DNA of 64,000 nt from Ornithodoros turicata (Eukaryota; Arthropoda; Arachnida; Ixodida; Argasidae): NCBI RefSeq assembly GCF_037126465.1, contig NC_088203.1, forward strand, positions 55,837,581 to 55,901,580, in the 5' to 3' direction. A program made the translations under genes and the position numbers. Positions 44,955 through 56,200 of the stretch are shown here, one piece after another (position 1 is the first letter of the stretch; the number at the start of each line of letters is the position of its first letter). The notes under the pieces were generated by a model that saw only the letters and a program-made list of their open reading frames with translations, did no database searches and was not told the DNA's origin.

Positions 44955-45539
44955 TTGTGTGCGTAAACGTTGCCGGTTCACACTTCATTGCTTAGTTTTG
45001 ACATAGGCTTGAGTTGCTTGCGCTAGGTGATCGAATTTAAGTACTTTCTGGAGCATGACGCCGCTTTTCATCCCCAATGTAACATAACGGCATGGTTTTT
45101 ACTTTGCCATTCGTACCAGAGTGTTAGCATTTTCCTAGGAGTTGCGGAATGTCAAGGCTCGATATGCATATATCGAGCAGTATGTCAACATATCGCAACA
45201 AGTTTTTCGTTGAGGGAATCAAGTGAGTTGCTTCTTGCATTGTCATTGAAGTGTTCACGTGAAGCGTTCATGAAACTCATCTTTACCAACGGGAACATCG
45301 TGGTTACTACCACATGTAACGTATGTTTGCTTTGCACATTAACTAAGTACATTTTGTTTTCCTTTTTAGTGCCAGCGCACGCCATGCCGGACGTACCAGT
45401 TCTAACCGGCGATTCACAAAAACGGTAATCAACAGCATCTGTGCATGGTTATTAGCTTCGTTATGGCGGGACGAGAACGCATTTGGCGAAAACAGCGGCA
45501 GCGAATCACAAAAGAAACTAAGAAGTGTTTAGACTTCGT

Positions 45540-45850
45540 TGATTCATTAACGGGTACACTGTGACCTGTGACGGGTACAATGGCGTGACCTATGCTATGT
45601 CACTGAAAGCTGTCGTATGTGATGCCCCTGCACGTGCGTACGTGAAAGCCGTCAAAGGACCTAACGGGGTATTTAGATGCGAAAAGTGTATCACTGAGGG
45701 CGAACATAAAGGCAGAAGAATTTTTCCTGACCTGGAAAGTGCTCTTAGGACAGATGATTCATTTTTTGCAACAGGCACAGGAGGAGCATCTTCAACCCTA
45801 ACTAGAATTGGTGTACCGATGGTATCTGCATTCCCCTTAGACTACATGTG
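45540..45850 (+). pseudogene. Second copy of the TNP2-like transposase, fragment
   Basis: The frame SLKAVVCDAPARAYVKAVKG, GVFRCEKCITEGEHKG and ending VSAFPLDYM matches the middle segment at 14189-15213 (AIICDAVERSYLKCIKSHNG, CERCTQKG, AVFPLDYM). It ends abruptly at FPLDYM with a stop, so it is an internal fragment on the opposite strand. Confidence 0.65.
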
Positions 45851-46170
45851 AACTTTGAATGTGATGATGAACTGAGGAAGAAGACTCGCGACACACGCAA
45901 GCGAATTGTCTTATCTGATAGTAAGGATGACACGCCAGACAACAAACAGTTGCAACGAAAGAAGAAAGGTTTGATGTGTAGTAGACTGGCTTTCGTGCTC
46001 CTGACTCATATCACTATTTCACAGCTTCCCACAGCCACAACAAAAGGATACCCCTACCTCCGATGCTACCACCTAGACAGCATCAACCCAATGAGTATCA
46101 AGCCAACACTGTGCCATCATCTGCTAAGAACAGCACTGAAGGTGGGTCTTACAGAATGTGCAAACGTTCA
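45851..46170 (+). pseudogene. Possible exons upstream of LINE C (same gene as 51669-54444)
   Basis: A charged frame NFECDDELRKKTRDTRKRIV, then KDDTPDNKQLQRKKK, ends at GAAAG before GTTTG; after TTCACAG at about 46024 a Pro/Gln-rich frame (LPPRQHQPNEYQANTVPSSA) ends near GTGGGT at about 46141. This resembles the linker exons of the DUF4806-like gene at 24.8-29.2 kb. Tentative. Confidence 0.35.
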
Positions 46171-46314
46171 TGTGCTTTGATTTGATTTGATTTGGTTTTT
46201 TTCTGGCGCATTAGCTACTAAGGCCATAATGCGCCAAATACCAGTGTAAGTTTTATCTGGGTAAAATTTGTGTATTTACTAAAACAGTGTTGAGTGCTGG
46301 GTTAGTAATTAAAA

Positions 46315-49300
46315 TCACAGATCCTTTAAAAACCCGGTATCTCTAAAAAACATATAGATCTTTTCAAAGGGTATAAAACTTTCATCGCCCAGCAAATGCG
46401 CCGGGTGGAGTGGTAAGAAGTTTCTATAGAATAAAACAAAATGACGTTCACGAAGATGCTGATACGCTGGGCATACAATGAGGATATGGAGGATTGAGAG
46501 TTGTTCCCCACAGTGATTGCACTTGGGAGGGTCTTCTTCCCGTAAGAGGTATCCATGTGTTAAGTATGTGTGTCCCAAACGGAGCCGACAAGATAGCACC
46601 TCATACAGTCGATTGGATGCAGATGGAGAAGGGCCTATCTTGGGTTTTATAGCATGTACTTTGTTGTTTGTCTGTTGGTCCCAAAAGCTCTGCCAGTGTC
46701 TGTTAATGCTGCTTTTTAAACATGAGATCTTTTGATGGAATGTCGAAAGTCGTAATGTCGTTTGTTAGGGCAGCAGCAGCTGCTCGATCGGCCTTTTCAT
46801 TTCCGGGTATCCCAACATGGCTGGGTACCCAGCAGAACAGTAACCGATAAGCCCTGTTAGCTATAGTGCTTGCAATGCGCCTTGCACGATGGACAATGGG
46901 GTCTTTTGTGCAATGAATGCTACAGGTAGTCTGTAAGGAACTCAAAGAATCTGTGTATATGACTGATGATTTGATACGATTTTGTAAGATATAATTGAGG
47001 GCTAAAATTATGGCATACACTTCCGCTGTGAAGACAGACATGGTGACCTTCAAACGATGTGACCTCTAACTGTGCCAGTAACCATAGCGCACGATACCCC
47101 GGAAATAGTTTTGAGCCATCAGTGTACAACTCTACATGGCTGCCAAAGCTATCCTTTAGCACTTCAAATTCCTGTTGCAGGACAGTGTTAGCAGTTTCAC
47201 GTTTGTTGTATCTGGAAAGGGACGTGTTGCATTTTGGAGGGGGCTGCCATGGGGGGATTTTCTTAGTTGTCTCAAGGATCATAGAGTTGTACTCTGGAAA
47301 GCCATAGTGTTCTACTGCTTGTGACATTCTAATACTAAAAGAAGACACAGCTGAAGGTCTGTTCAAGAAGTGCTGTCTGTATTGTGTATCTGTCACACAT
47401 TGATATGCTGGGTTCTCAGGGTGACCTCTGATTCTGAGTGCATATGACGTTGCGAGGGAAAACCTGCGTCTCTCTAAGGACCATTGATTCGATTCTATAT
47501 AAAGACTTTGTATCGGAGAAGTTCTGAAAGCTCCAAGAACTAAACGCAGTCCTTGGTGGTGTACTGGACTAAGGATTTTGAGTGTAGATGGCCGTGCTGA
47601 GCCGTACACAGCACATCCATAATCCAATTTGGAAAGAACAGTGGAGACATAAATCTTCTTGAGTGTGTCACGATCTCCTCCCCAGGACCGGTGAGAAAGC
47701 ACTTTTAGAAGATTTAGAGCTTTGATGGCCTTTACCTTGAGGTGTTTGAGGTGAGGAATGAAAGTCAATTTCCGGTCAAATATAAGCCCAAGAAATTTAT
47801 GCTCAGGCTTTACAATAATGTTGTGGCTGCCCATTTTAAGTGTTGGTTCGGAAAACACCCCCCGTACCCTAGAGAAGTAGACACAGACAGTCTTCTCCGG
47901 GGAAAACTTAAAACCGTTTTCGTGCGACCATTTGACCAACTTCTTTACTGTGAGTTGAAGTTGACGTTCGCACCTAGCAATGCTGGAAGAGGAACAAGAA
48001 ATTTGTACGTCATCCACATACAGTGAATACCTGACTGATGGAGGAATGGCACTTGCTATGGAGTTCATCTTTACAATGAAAAGAGTCACACTTAGGACGG
48101 ATCCTTGCGGTACACCGTTCTCTTGTATGAATGGGCGAGAAAGTGTCGATCCAACCTGGACCCGAAATAACCGTCCTTGAAGGAAATTGGCAATGCTGCG
48201 AAACATGCGGCCGCTTATTCCCAGAGTGTGTAGGTCCTGCAGAATACCATACCGCGAGGCAGTGTCGTACGCCTTTTCGATGTCGAAAAATACGGACACA
48301 CAATGCTGCCTTCGGACAAATGCTTCTCTGATGGCAGTCTCTAGCCGCAGCAGGTGATCTGTTGTCCAGCACGCAGCTCTGAAGCCACTCTGGAATTTAT
48401 CGAGTCATTTATTTTCTTCAAGGAAATACATCAGGCGATCATTCACCATGCGCTCAAAAGTTTTCCCTAGACAACTTGTGAGTGCTATGGGTCGATAGCT
48501 GGAGGGGTTTGAGGGGTCTTTTCCGGGTTTTAGCAATGGAACAACGGTTGCCACCTTCCAGCCAGACGGAAGACAACCCTCTCGCCAGACAAGATTAAAG
48601 AAATCAAGAAGGGATCCTAAAGATGTGGAAGATAAGTGCTGGATCATGGAGTAGGAAACACGATCCGGACCTGGTGCTGTAACTTTACTGAATGACAGAG
48701 CCCTTCGAAGCTCAGTTATTGTAAAGAGAGAATTGTATGCATACTTTTCACCACCCTCGCTTGGAATCGTCTGCTTCTCAGCAGATGATTTTATTTTCGA
48801 AAAATCACTGCTGTAGTGAGCTGAGCTGGATACATGTTGCATATGCTCCCCAAGGGCATTGGCCTGCTCTTCCAAACTCTGACAAACTACGCCATTTACC
48901 TGCAGTAATGGGACAGAGAAACTTGAGTAGTCTCCTTTGATTTTCCTTAGCCTGTCCCATATAAGTTTTGAGGGAGCGTTACAATTTAAAGACGATACAA
49001 AATTTTTCCAAGATTCTTTTTTCGCCTGTCTTCGTGTCCAGCGTGCTTTAGCACGTGCTTTTCTGAATGCCACTAAGTTTGGAGTAGTGGGGTGCCTTCG
49101 AAAGACACCCCACGCCCGATTTTGTTCTTTGCGTGTAGTTTCACAGTCGCTCGTCCAACAAGGCTTGGAGCGCTTAGGGAGTCGACCGGATGTTTGTGGG
49201 ATTGACTGTTGAGCGGCATTTATAATAGTGTCAGTAACAAGATTATTGGCATCTTCTATACTTAAACCTTGGAAAGATGTTAGGATATTGGCCTTCTCCT

Positions 49301-50088
49301 TGAAGAGAGTCCAATCGGCCTGTGACAGTTTCCACCGAAGTGGACGTGTACCTAAGGTATTTGTGGTATTATGTAGTTTCATGACAACCGGAAAGTGGTC
49401 GCTACCCCGAGGATTCTGCTCTACTGCCCAGTCAATGGTTTGAAACATTGATGGGCTGCACAAGGAGAGGTCGATGGCAGAGAAAGATTGGTTAGCGCTG
49501 CTTACATACGTAGGACTTTGTTTGTTTAGAAGGCAGATAGACCTAGAAAGTAATATGTTTTCCAGCATTTTTCCTCGCCGGTCGACTCTCGAGCTGCCCC
49601 ATAAACAGTTATGGGCATTAAAATCTCCCAGTAAGAGGAAAGGCGGCGGGAGTTCGTCAATTAAAGTTTCGAGAGTGTTCTGAGCAACCACAGCTGATAG
49701 TGGCAGGTATACGGAACATACAGTTATGACCCCTTGAAGACATATTTGAACGGCAACTGCCTCGAGTGCTGTTTTTTAGTGGAAGGTGCTTTGCAGGGAG
49801 GGTTTTTGAAGTCAGGATAGCAACACCTCCAGATGTACGTGTTGCATCAACCCGATCGTTTCGGAACAAGTTCCATCTCCGTAGTGTATGTGTTCGATGT
49901 GGATTCAAATAAGTCTCTTGTAGTGCAAAACAGAGTGTGTCATACTTGTCCGAAAGATCATTGACATCATCAATATTAGTGAGAAGCCCTCGACAATTCC
50001 ATTGAAGGATCGCCATAATATTGATAAACGTTTGCACAAGAGGCGTTTCCGTCATAGGGAAGAGACTATGGTGTAAAGAAACTTTCAT
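46315..50088 (-). pseudogene. LINE C ORF2 (endonuclease-RT-RNase H-zinc motif), frameshifted
   Basis: ATG 50088 overlaps the ORF1 stop by one base (TAATG). After 24 residues come MAILQWNCRGLL and CFALQETYLNP. A frameshift at about 49775 precedes LLLGDFNAHN and GSDHFPVV; another near 48405 precedes FFDIEKAYDTAS, NGVPQGSVLS and SLYVDDVQISC. RNase H shows ELYTDGSK, frameshifts at about 47050-47110, AEVYAII, YTDSLSS and HVGIPGNEKADRA. The C-terminal zinc motif is CNHCGEQLSILHILIVC, ending at 46315. Few lesions suggest a recent insertion. Confidence 0.9.
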
Positions 50089-51308
50089 TATTTCTTCTTT
50101 GCGGGCATTATGGGCTGTCTCGGAGTTTTTTTCAGCGCAGCCGCGAGTTCCTTGGGCGATATATTGGGGAGTGAGCCACTCCTTGAAATACTGCTCTTAG
50201 GCTTTTTTTGAGATTGTGAGGTCACGCTCGCGAACGAGCCTTGCGAGCTCGTGTCATCATCGCATTCCATGGAGCTTGCCTCCACGGTTTGCGATGACGA
50301 AAGTGGCGCCTGTGAGAGTGACGCCACAGAAGAGGGTTGGGAAGCTGTGGTTACAGTTACAGGAGGTGGTGTTTCAGAAAGAAGTGTACATGTTTCTTCA
50401 CTTTGTGTTGTGTTCTCTGTCTGTGTTGCGTATGAGATCATCCTTGGTTTCTCTTTAGCGACAGATGAAAAGGATTTCTGGAACTGGAACGGAGATACCT
50501 TCTTCCTGGCTTCTGGATAACTTAGTTTCTGTGTTACTTTGATGTGCATCACCTCTTTCTCAAACTTCCACTTTGGACAAGACCTAGAGTATGAAGGGTG
50601 GTCACCTGCGCAGTTAACGCAGTGATCAGGCCCTCTGCACTCCTTAGAGTTGTGGTCCTGCTTGCTGCAGCGGGCACAGCATGCAGAACCTCTGCAAGTA
50701 TCGGAAGGATGGCCAAAGCGGTTACACTTGAAGCATCTGAGTGGATTAGGGATATATGGCCGCACCTCTGCAGTCAGCTACCCTACCTTGAGCCTTTCTG
50801 GTAAAGTCGGGCAGTCAAATGTGAGGATTGTGTTGCGTGTCGTTATGTACTCATTGTTCTTCCTGATTTTGATTTTTCTTACGTCGATCACCTTTTGGCT
50901 TTTCAGATTTTCAAGAATCTCTTCTGACGGAACATCAATGAGTTCGACACAACGACACAACACCACGGGAGGTATTCAGAGTCCTATGCAAGGTTGATGA
51001 TATTTTGATTCCGAGCATCTGCTGTGTGTTCAGAATTCGCTCACAATCTGCTTCCGAGGTACATTTAAGCAATAAGTCACCTGATCTGAGGCGCTTAATT
51101 TCAGTCACATTTTTTTACAGCGATGCCACCGCCTTCTCAATGAAAAACGGTGACATTTTTCCAAGTGGTGTGTTCTGTTCATTATCAGTGCTTGCACTGC
51201 TAATGACAATGTATTTTGCTTGAAAGACGTCGAACGCCTGTTTGAAGACTTCGGTCCGCGCGCGCTTGCCGCCCGCGATCGAGGAGGAAATAGAATTTTT
51301 AACCATAT
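50088..51308 (-). pseudogene. LINE C ORF1 with three zinc knuckles, two in-frame stops
   Basis: The likely start ATG 51308 gives MVKNSISSSIAGGKRARTE, aligning with the LINE B ORF1 start. A TAA interrupts after FFIEKAVASL (51115), a frameshift occurs near 50970, then IDVRKIKIRKNNEYIT. A TAG at 50778 (where a Tyr would fit) precedes CFKCNRFGHPSDTC, CARCSKQDHNSKEC and CVNCAGDHPSYSRSC. A Ser/Thr-rich tail ends KKTPRQPIMPAKKK at 50088. It would be the RNA-binding partner of ORF2. Confidence 0.85.
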
Positions 51309-52099
51309 GAGGTTTACGAAAATGAATGTTCCCATTGGTCACCCACACTTCACATTCATACATGTGGGAAGGTCCCGGAGTTTTAGGGAAAACCCGTCGG
51401 CCGGGGCTTGACCAAGACCCCGATCGGCACCGTTCAAGGTTTCTGACCCTTCACCTTGCATCCCCTCGGCACGGTACGGTTAACACCTTGGGACAGGGGG
51501 CTAGGGTCCGTGGTGGCGCCACTCACCAAACACCAGCCGAAGCCGGTGCCCCCTGCTGGGCGTTCATGTGCACTAGTTGTAGATTTGTTTGTAGCATTGC
51601 GGTATTTATAACCCTTCACACTGAGACTGAAATTTTGGAATACTCATTGCATCTGGCTTGTACATCAGCAGAGTCTCCCATGATGTTCTGTAACGTAAAC
51701 CAGACAACGGATGAAAGCGAGTCCCAACCACGCGCACTGCCGTCTTATGTCCAGGCGTCGACTGCTAGGGCACCTGCTCTTCATCCTTCATATTCATCAT
51801 GCGCTGGTATGGGCACACAAACTTGCGCCATTGCTCTGTGCTTTGCTCAGTGCTGTGCCATTTTGGTGTTTCGTGATGTACCCACATGATGCGTCTGAAC
51901 GATTTTTTGTTCTATTTCTTTTCATTTCCTCCTGGCACCTTTCTTGATGCAATGCCACCTGTACAGAAAAGTCTACCCCTCCTTCCAGGCAACCACACAT
52001 GCCCTTTGCAGAAGCGTGCTTCTTGGACTCGAGTTGTACAGGAAACAGGTTCATTAAGCAGTACACATACGATACATGTAGTATACCATAACCTCTGTC

Positions 52100-52430
52100 T
52101 CACATTACCAGTACACCCAGCCAAATCTGGACTGGTTCCAGAATGGTTCCATTTGAATCTGGGCTGGTTCCAGAATGGTTCCATTTGAATCTGGACTGGT
52201 TCCATTTGAATTTGGATGGTTCCGGAATGGTTCCAGTTGAATCTTGGTGGCCCCAGCTGGATTCGCAAGTGGGGTGGCAGGTTCCACATTGGTGAAATCA
52301 GTGGTACCACTCTGGCCTCAAATAGTTCCAGAACTTACAGTGGGAGCCTCACAGGTACCATTTTGTTCCCACAATGGTCAATTGAACCACTTTAGATGCC
52401 AAGCTGGGCAGCTTCCCCCTTTGAGATCCG
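52100..52430. repeat. Word-repeat island (GGTTCCA / ATTTGAATCTGG)
   Basis: TGGTTCCAGAATGGTTCCAT and ATTTGAATCTGG-type words recur with irregular spacing, later as GGTACCA and CCACTTT variants. Non-coding; resembles the islands at 9600, 53570 and 54840 in style but with its own word. Confidence 0.65.
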
Positions 52431-52867
52431 TTAGGGGAAGAAGAGTCCACTCTCGCCATATACCCTTCCGTTTTTTGTTTTTTTTTTTTGCTTTTTTAGC
52501 CATTATTTTGATGGAATTTAGGACACGTATGATCTATATTTCTCGGTTTTTTATCCGTTTACGTCTTCGATAAAATATATGCTGTAACTTCAATTCGTGC
52601 TCATATTCTCATCTAAAGGCAAATGTCATAAAATGTACCAGCAAAATGCCAAAAGACACAATCCAAAGATGACACACTCCGCCAAATAATTAGAAGAACT
52701 AAAACCAAACAGGTAATTGCACGGGCTGACCCAAAGCAGATGCAATAATTATGAGGGCGCTCCGGGCTCCGGTGCGGCGGGAGGCTTTCAATTCAAATTC
52801 TAACGGCGGGCCGCGAGAGGCGAGAGGGAGCAGAGAGAGCACAGGCGTCACTGACGCAGGTGGCAAC

Positions 52868-52920
52868 AACGACGCGTCAAGTTCCAACTGACGCCGTCAG
52901 TTGGAACTTGACGCGTCGTT
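52868..52920. repeat. 26-bp perfect palindrome with 1-nt spacer
   Basis: Arms 52868-52893 and 52895-52920 around C52894, centre GACGCCGTC. ORFs leave both sides with the same first residues (MELDASL), which is a by-product of the symmetry. Confidence 0.9.
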
Positions 52921-53569
52921 GCGAGGTCGTTTTTTCTCTTTGGTTGCCGTGGCAGATAACGGGCATCTCCTGTGCACTATTTACGTGGTTTTAGTGCGTT
53001 TTCTAAGACAACGTGATGGCAATGAGTCATGTGAAACATATTGGCGATATCTCGGAGAAGTTTCGACGCTAGGGAGACACAGCGTCCGCAGAAGAACCCG
53101 ACGATGAAACGCCAAACGGACTGCACAGAATGCTTCTTCCGATTTTAAGAGGTATAAGTGCTTACCGTGGTGCTTCGATTACTACTGATTATGTGTTTTA
53201 TTTCAGAAGCTAGAGGAACCTGAGAAACATGGTTAGGACGAGTATAAAGATTAGGATCGTTTGGTGAAGAGGAAATGGTACATGCCGCGACCTACATGGA
53301 CGGAGGTGTCATCTTCTCTGAGAAAATACAGGTGTGAGGTGGTCAACAAAACGCCATGTTCCCTGTTGTCCGTGAGTGCATCGCAAATTCAACACAAGCA
53401 CATGCCTCGTCTGAACGCAGTGAGTGATTACCCGTGTGCGACTTAGTACGTGAGAGATGTATCGATTATTTCTTTATCCTTAGTGCATGCTCATAGCAGA
53501 ATAAACAATATTTACTTCAACAGTATGTGCTTTTCTACGCATTACTTTCGGTCATGCATTTAGTGGTCC

Positions 53570-53760
53570 CATCTGCTAAGTGGTCGGATCCGAGACCACT
53601 TAGCAGAGGGGACCACTGAATAATTTCTATTGGTTCCACTACAAGTGGTACCACCGTGAAACTGGTTCCGCTTTGGTCTAGTCCCAGCCATTGAATGGTT
53701 CCACATTCCAAGTGGTTCCTGTCCGATAATCCACTTCGAACTGGTCCCACTCCAGATTTT
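53570..53760. repeat. Word-repeat island (AGTGGTCC / GGTTCCAC)
   Basis: CCACTTAGCAG, AGTGGTACCAC, TGGTTCCAC and similar words recur in both orientations, including the inverted pair GTGGTCCCATCTGCTAAGTG and CCACTTAGCAGAGGGGACCA. Non-coding. Confidence 0.6.
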
Positions 53761-54839
53761 TGCCTGGGCAAGCAGGAAACTTGCAATTTAGAAGGACTGA
53801 CGTACTGTTTACAGCTGACGGTCACACAGCTGTACATGGAATATGCTATGACGATATCCCTTCTACACTGCCAAGGACTGGGGTTCAAGCTGCCTTTTCT
53901 AAACAAGGGTCTCAACCTGTAGGTAAGTAACAGGAGCCAAAATTTTTTTTCTTCTCTCGGAACAATGGCCTTGAGTATTTTATGTGAGCATGACGTGTAC
54001 TGCACCTGTCTGACTTACCATGTCATGCATCACACCTGAGTGCGATGCTGTAGCCAGTGTCAGAAATCTGCAGTCGTATGAGATCGAGTCTTCGCTTTAT
54101 ATTTCAGATTCTTCATGCAACGATGTACTCCACAAAATAGAGCAATCGGTGCTGGCATTAGAAGCAAGGTTCCTTGGTATGGGATGCACATTACTTCTTT
54201 CTTGCTGCTATGCTTTGCTGTATTCTTGTAAAATAGCTTGCAATCAAAGGCAGCCCCCTGTTTGTCCAACAGCATTCCAGACAAAGGCATTCCTGCACAA
54301 TACCGAAATGCTCCTCCTCGACAGCAAAATGACGAGCTCGTTACTGTGCATCTTCCTGAAGGCTGTCTACAGCTGCCAGCCACTTTTTTCGAACTTGAAG
54401 ATTTGAAAAACTTTCTTGAGGACCGCAACAATATGGCAAAAACTGTTAGTGTCGCCATCCACCGTTGTCTTTTTCGTGACTTGTTAATGGTTTCTTTTTA
54501 CACCTGCATTTTCTCAGGACAGTTCTTTGCTGTCAGGGCAGTTGTCATGCCATATAAATTAGTATTCCTATGTTCTGCTACCCAGCTCTCCAATGTATGG
54601 CAAAGAGAGTGTACTTGACCAATAATAAAATGTGTTTCATGCATAACCCATACTAGTGGTGTCATATTGGGAAGGGAAATATCTGAAATTGAGGTATCTT
54701 TAAGTATAGGTAGGGTGCGACGGTTCTCCAGAGAGAGGGAAAAAGCACGGGTAAAGCTATGGTGTGACGTCACGTGCACGCTACCTATATTTTGGGGCAC
54801 TTGAAAAAACGTTGGCAGAACATTGGCCAGCCAAGGCTT

Positions 54840-55265
54840 GGCAAAGCATTAGTACCCTAGTAAAAATATGTTTGAAAGGCCTTTCAGGATTTCCTGAGAT
54901 CTGGAAGGACCTTTCAAGTTTCTGTGAGAGGCCTGAGAGGATAGTTGAGAGGTTTGAGGGGACTACTCAAGCCCAGGTGAGAGGGCTGGGGAAACCTTTC
55001 AAACCCCTGTGAGAGGGCTGCGGAAACCTTTCAAGTCCCCGTGAGAGGCCTGAGGGAACCTTTCAAGCAGCTGTGAGTGGTCTGAAACGGCCTCTCAAGC
55101 GGCTGTGAGAGGCCTGATAATGCCTCTCAAAGTATCCGTAAGAGGTGGGAAGCGGGCCTTCAAGCAAAGGGGGGAGGGGGTGTTCTGTGAGTCCTCTTAA
55201 AATGCAGTAAAATCTTGGGGACCTCTTTCAAACTGCCCTAAAAGGAGGCATCACAAACCCCGTAA
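54840..55265. repeat. Word-repeat island (CCTTTCAAG / CTGTGAGAGGCC)
   Basis: CCTTTCAA, CCCTGTGAGAGG and GAAACCTTTCAA recur about every 30-35 bp with drift. Non-coding tandem-like repeat. Confidence 0.65.
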
Positions 55266-55845
55266 AAGATGTCGGCGATGTCCTCAACCGTACGGGTGGA
55301 ATGTGTGCCCCAGCAGCAGAACTTGTATGATGGCCCGTATTTCCCGCATAGAACCCAATCACCGCCAAGCCCCGATAGCTGAGAAAGAGATTGCTCAAGT
55401 GGAATTAACATTTACAAACACGCAACAAACGAAGCCAATGGATAGCGCGAAACCTCATCTTCCTCTACTTTTACTAACAGGCCGATAGGTCTACTTCTTT
55501 TTCGTCGTCCCAGCGGGAAGCTCATGCAACGGTACCGCCGGAAGTTGACTTGTTACACCCAGTCAGCGTTTACCAGCGCCGCAGCTCTTCCTTGTTTCAC
55601 TCAACGTACGTGATGGAAGTACAGATCGCCAGCCCGTCGCGCGGTGCGCGCGTAAGCATTGAGAAATAACGATCTGACGCCATTATGTGCGCAGGCGCCT
55701 CTTATTCCATTCAAATCCTCTGTGTTCATATGGAAAACAATAAAAGAAATCTGTATAGCTTCATGTAGAGGGATGATCATGACCAGTCTGTCCGTGTCCA
55801 CCATTTTGAGAGAGAATTCTGAACATAGGTTGCTGCTTGCATCCT
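55266..55845. other. No recognised gene
   Basis: Short ORFs only, none with a domain or splice context that I can support. Confidence 0.4.
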
Positions 55846-56186
55846 CTGCTAACTGTTGTCATGACAGCCAGAAAGCGCACTGACTCGGGCCATCGAAGAA
55901 AGCAAAATGTCGTTGTGTCTGTTATTTAAGTCCTGCGAGCACTGCTGATCACTGCCTTCATTGCTTGACGCTTGTGTACCCTGCTAACTGTTGTCATGAC
56001 AGCTAAAAACGCACTGACTCGGGCCGTCGGAGAAAGCAAAATATCGTTGTGTCGGTTATCTAGGTCCTGGAAGCACTCATGATCACTACCTTCATTGGTT
56101 GTCGCTTGCGTACCCTCCTACCTGTTGTCATGACAGCTAAAAACGCACTGACTCGGGTCGTCGTAGAAAGCAAAATATCGTTGTGG
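55846..56186 (+). repeat. 134-bp tandem repeat (about 2.5 copies) just upstream of a start codon
   Basis: CTGTTGTCATGACAGC followed by GCACTGACTCGGG and GAAAGCAAAAT recurs from 55846, 55981 and 56115. The last partial copy ends 15 bp before ATG 56201, so the repeats lie in the promoter or 5' UTR of the next gene. Confidence 0.8.
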
Positions 56187-56200
56187 CCATTTCACATGTG

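Larger units (their letters stand above)
46176..51560 (-). mobile_element. LINE C, full-length, 11-bp target duplication
   Basis: CGTTCATGTGC occurs at 46165-46175 and 51561-51571. Between them are a GC-rich 5' UTR, ORF1, ORF2 and a 3' end made of a perfect 10-bp hairpin (46204-46213 with 46227-46236) and a TTTGA-repeat tail (46176-46195), AAATC-type on the element strand rather than ATC. Length 5385 bp. It lies between exons of a DUF4806-like gene. Confidence 0.92.
51669..54444 (+). pseudogene. Second DUF4806-like gene, scattered exons
   Basis: Candidate exons: 51669-51806 (ESPMMFCNVNQTTDESESQP, ending before GTATGG), 54058-54176 (VRNLQSYEIESSLYISDSS and HKIEQSVLALEARFL) and 54237-54444 (ELVTVHLPEGCLQLPATFFE, ELEDLKNFLEDRNNMAKT, ending before GTTAGT). 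The last matches the beginning of the DUF4806-type domain seen at 27333-27544. Phases of the last two exons do not agree, and the following domain exon is not found, so it is probably broken. Confidence 0.45.

Noticed and set aside
52699..53107. Pair of divergent ORFs with the same N-terminus
   Set aside because: The shared residues are an effect of the 26-bp palindrome at 52868-52920.
55846..56186. CRISPR-like direct repeats
   Set aside because: Only two and a half long units without short repeat/spacer alternation, in a eukaryotic context; an ordinary tandem repeat.
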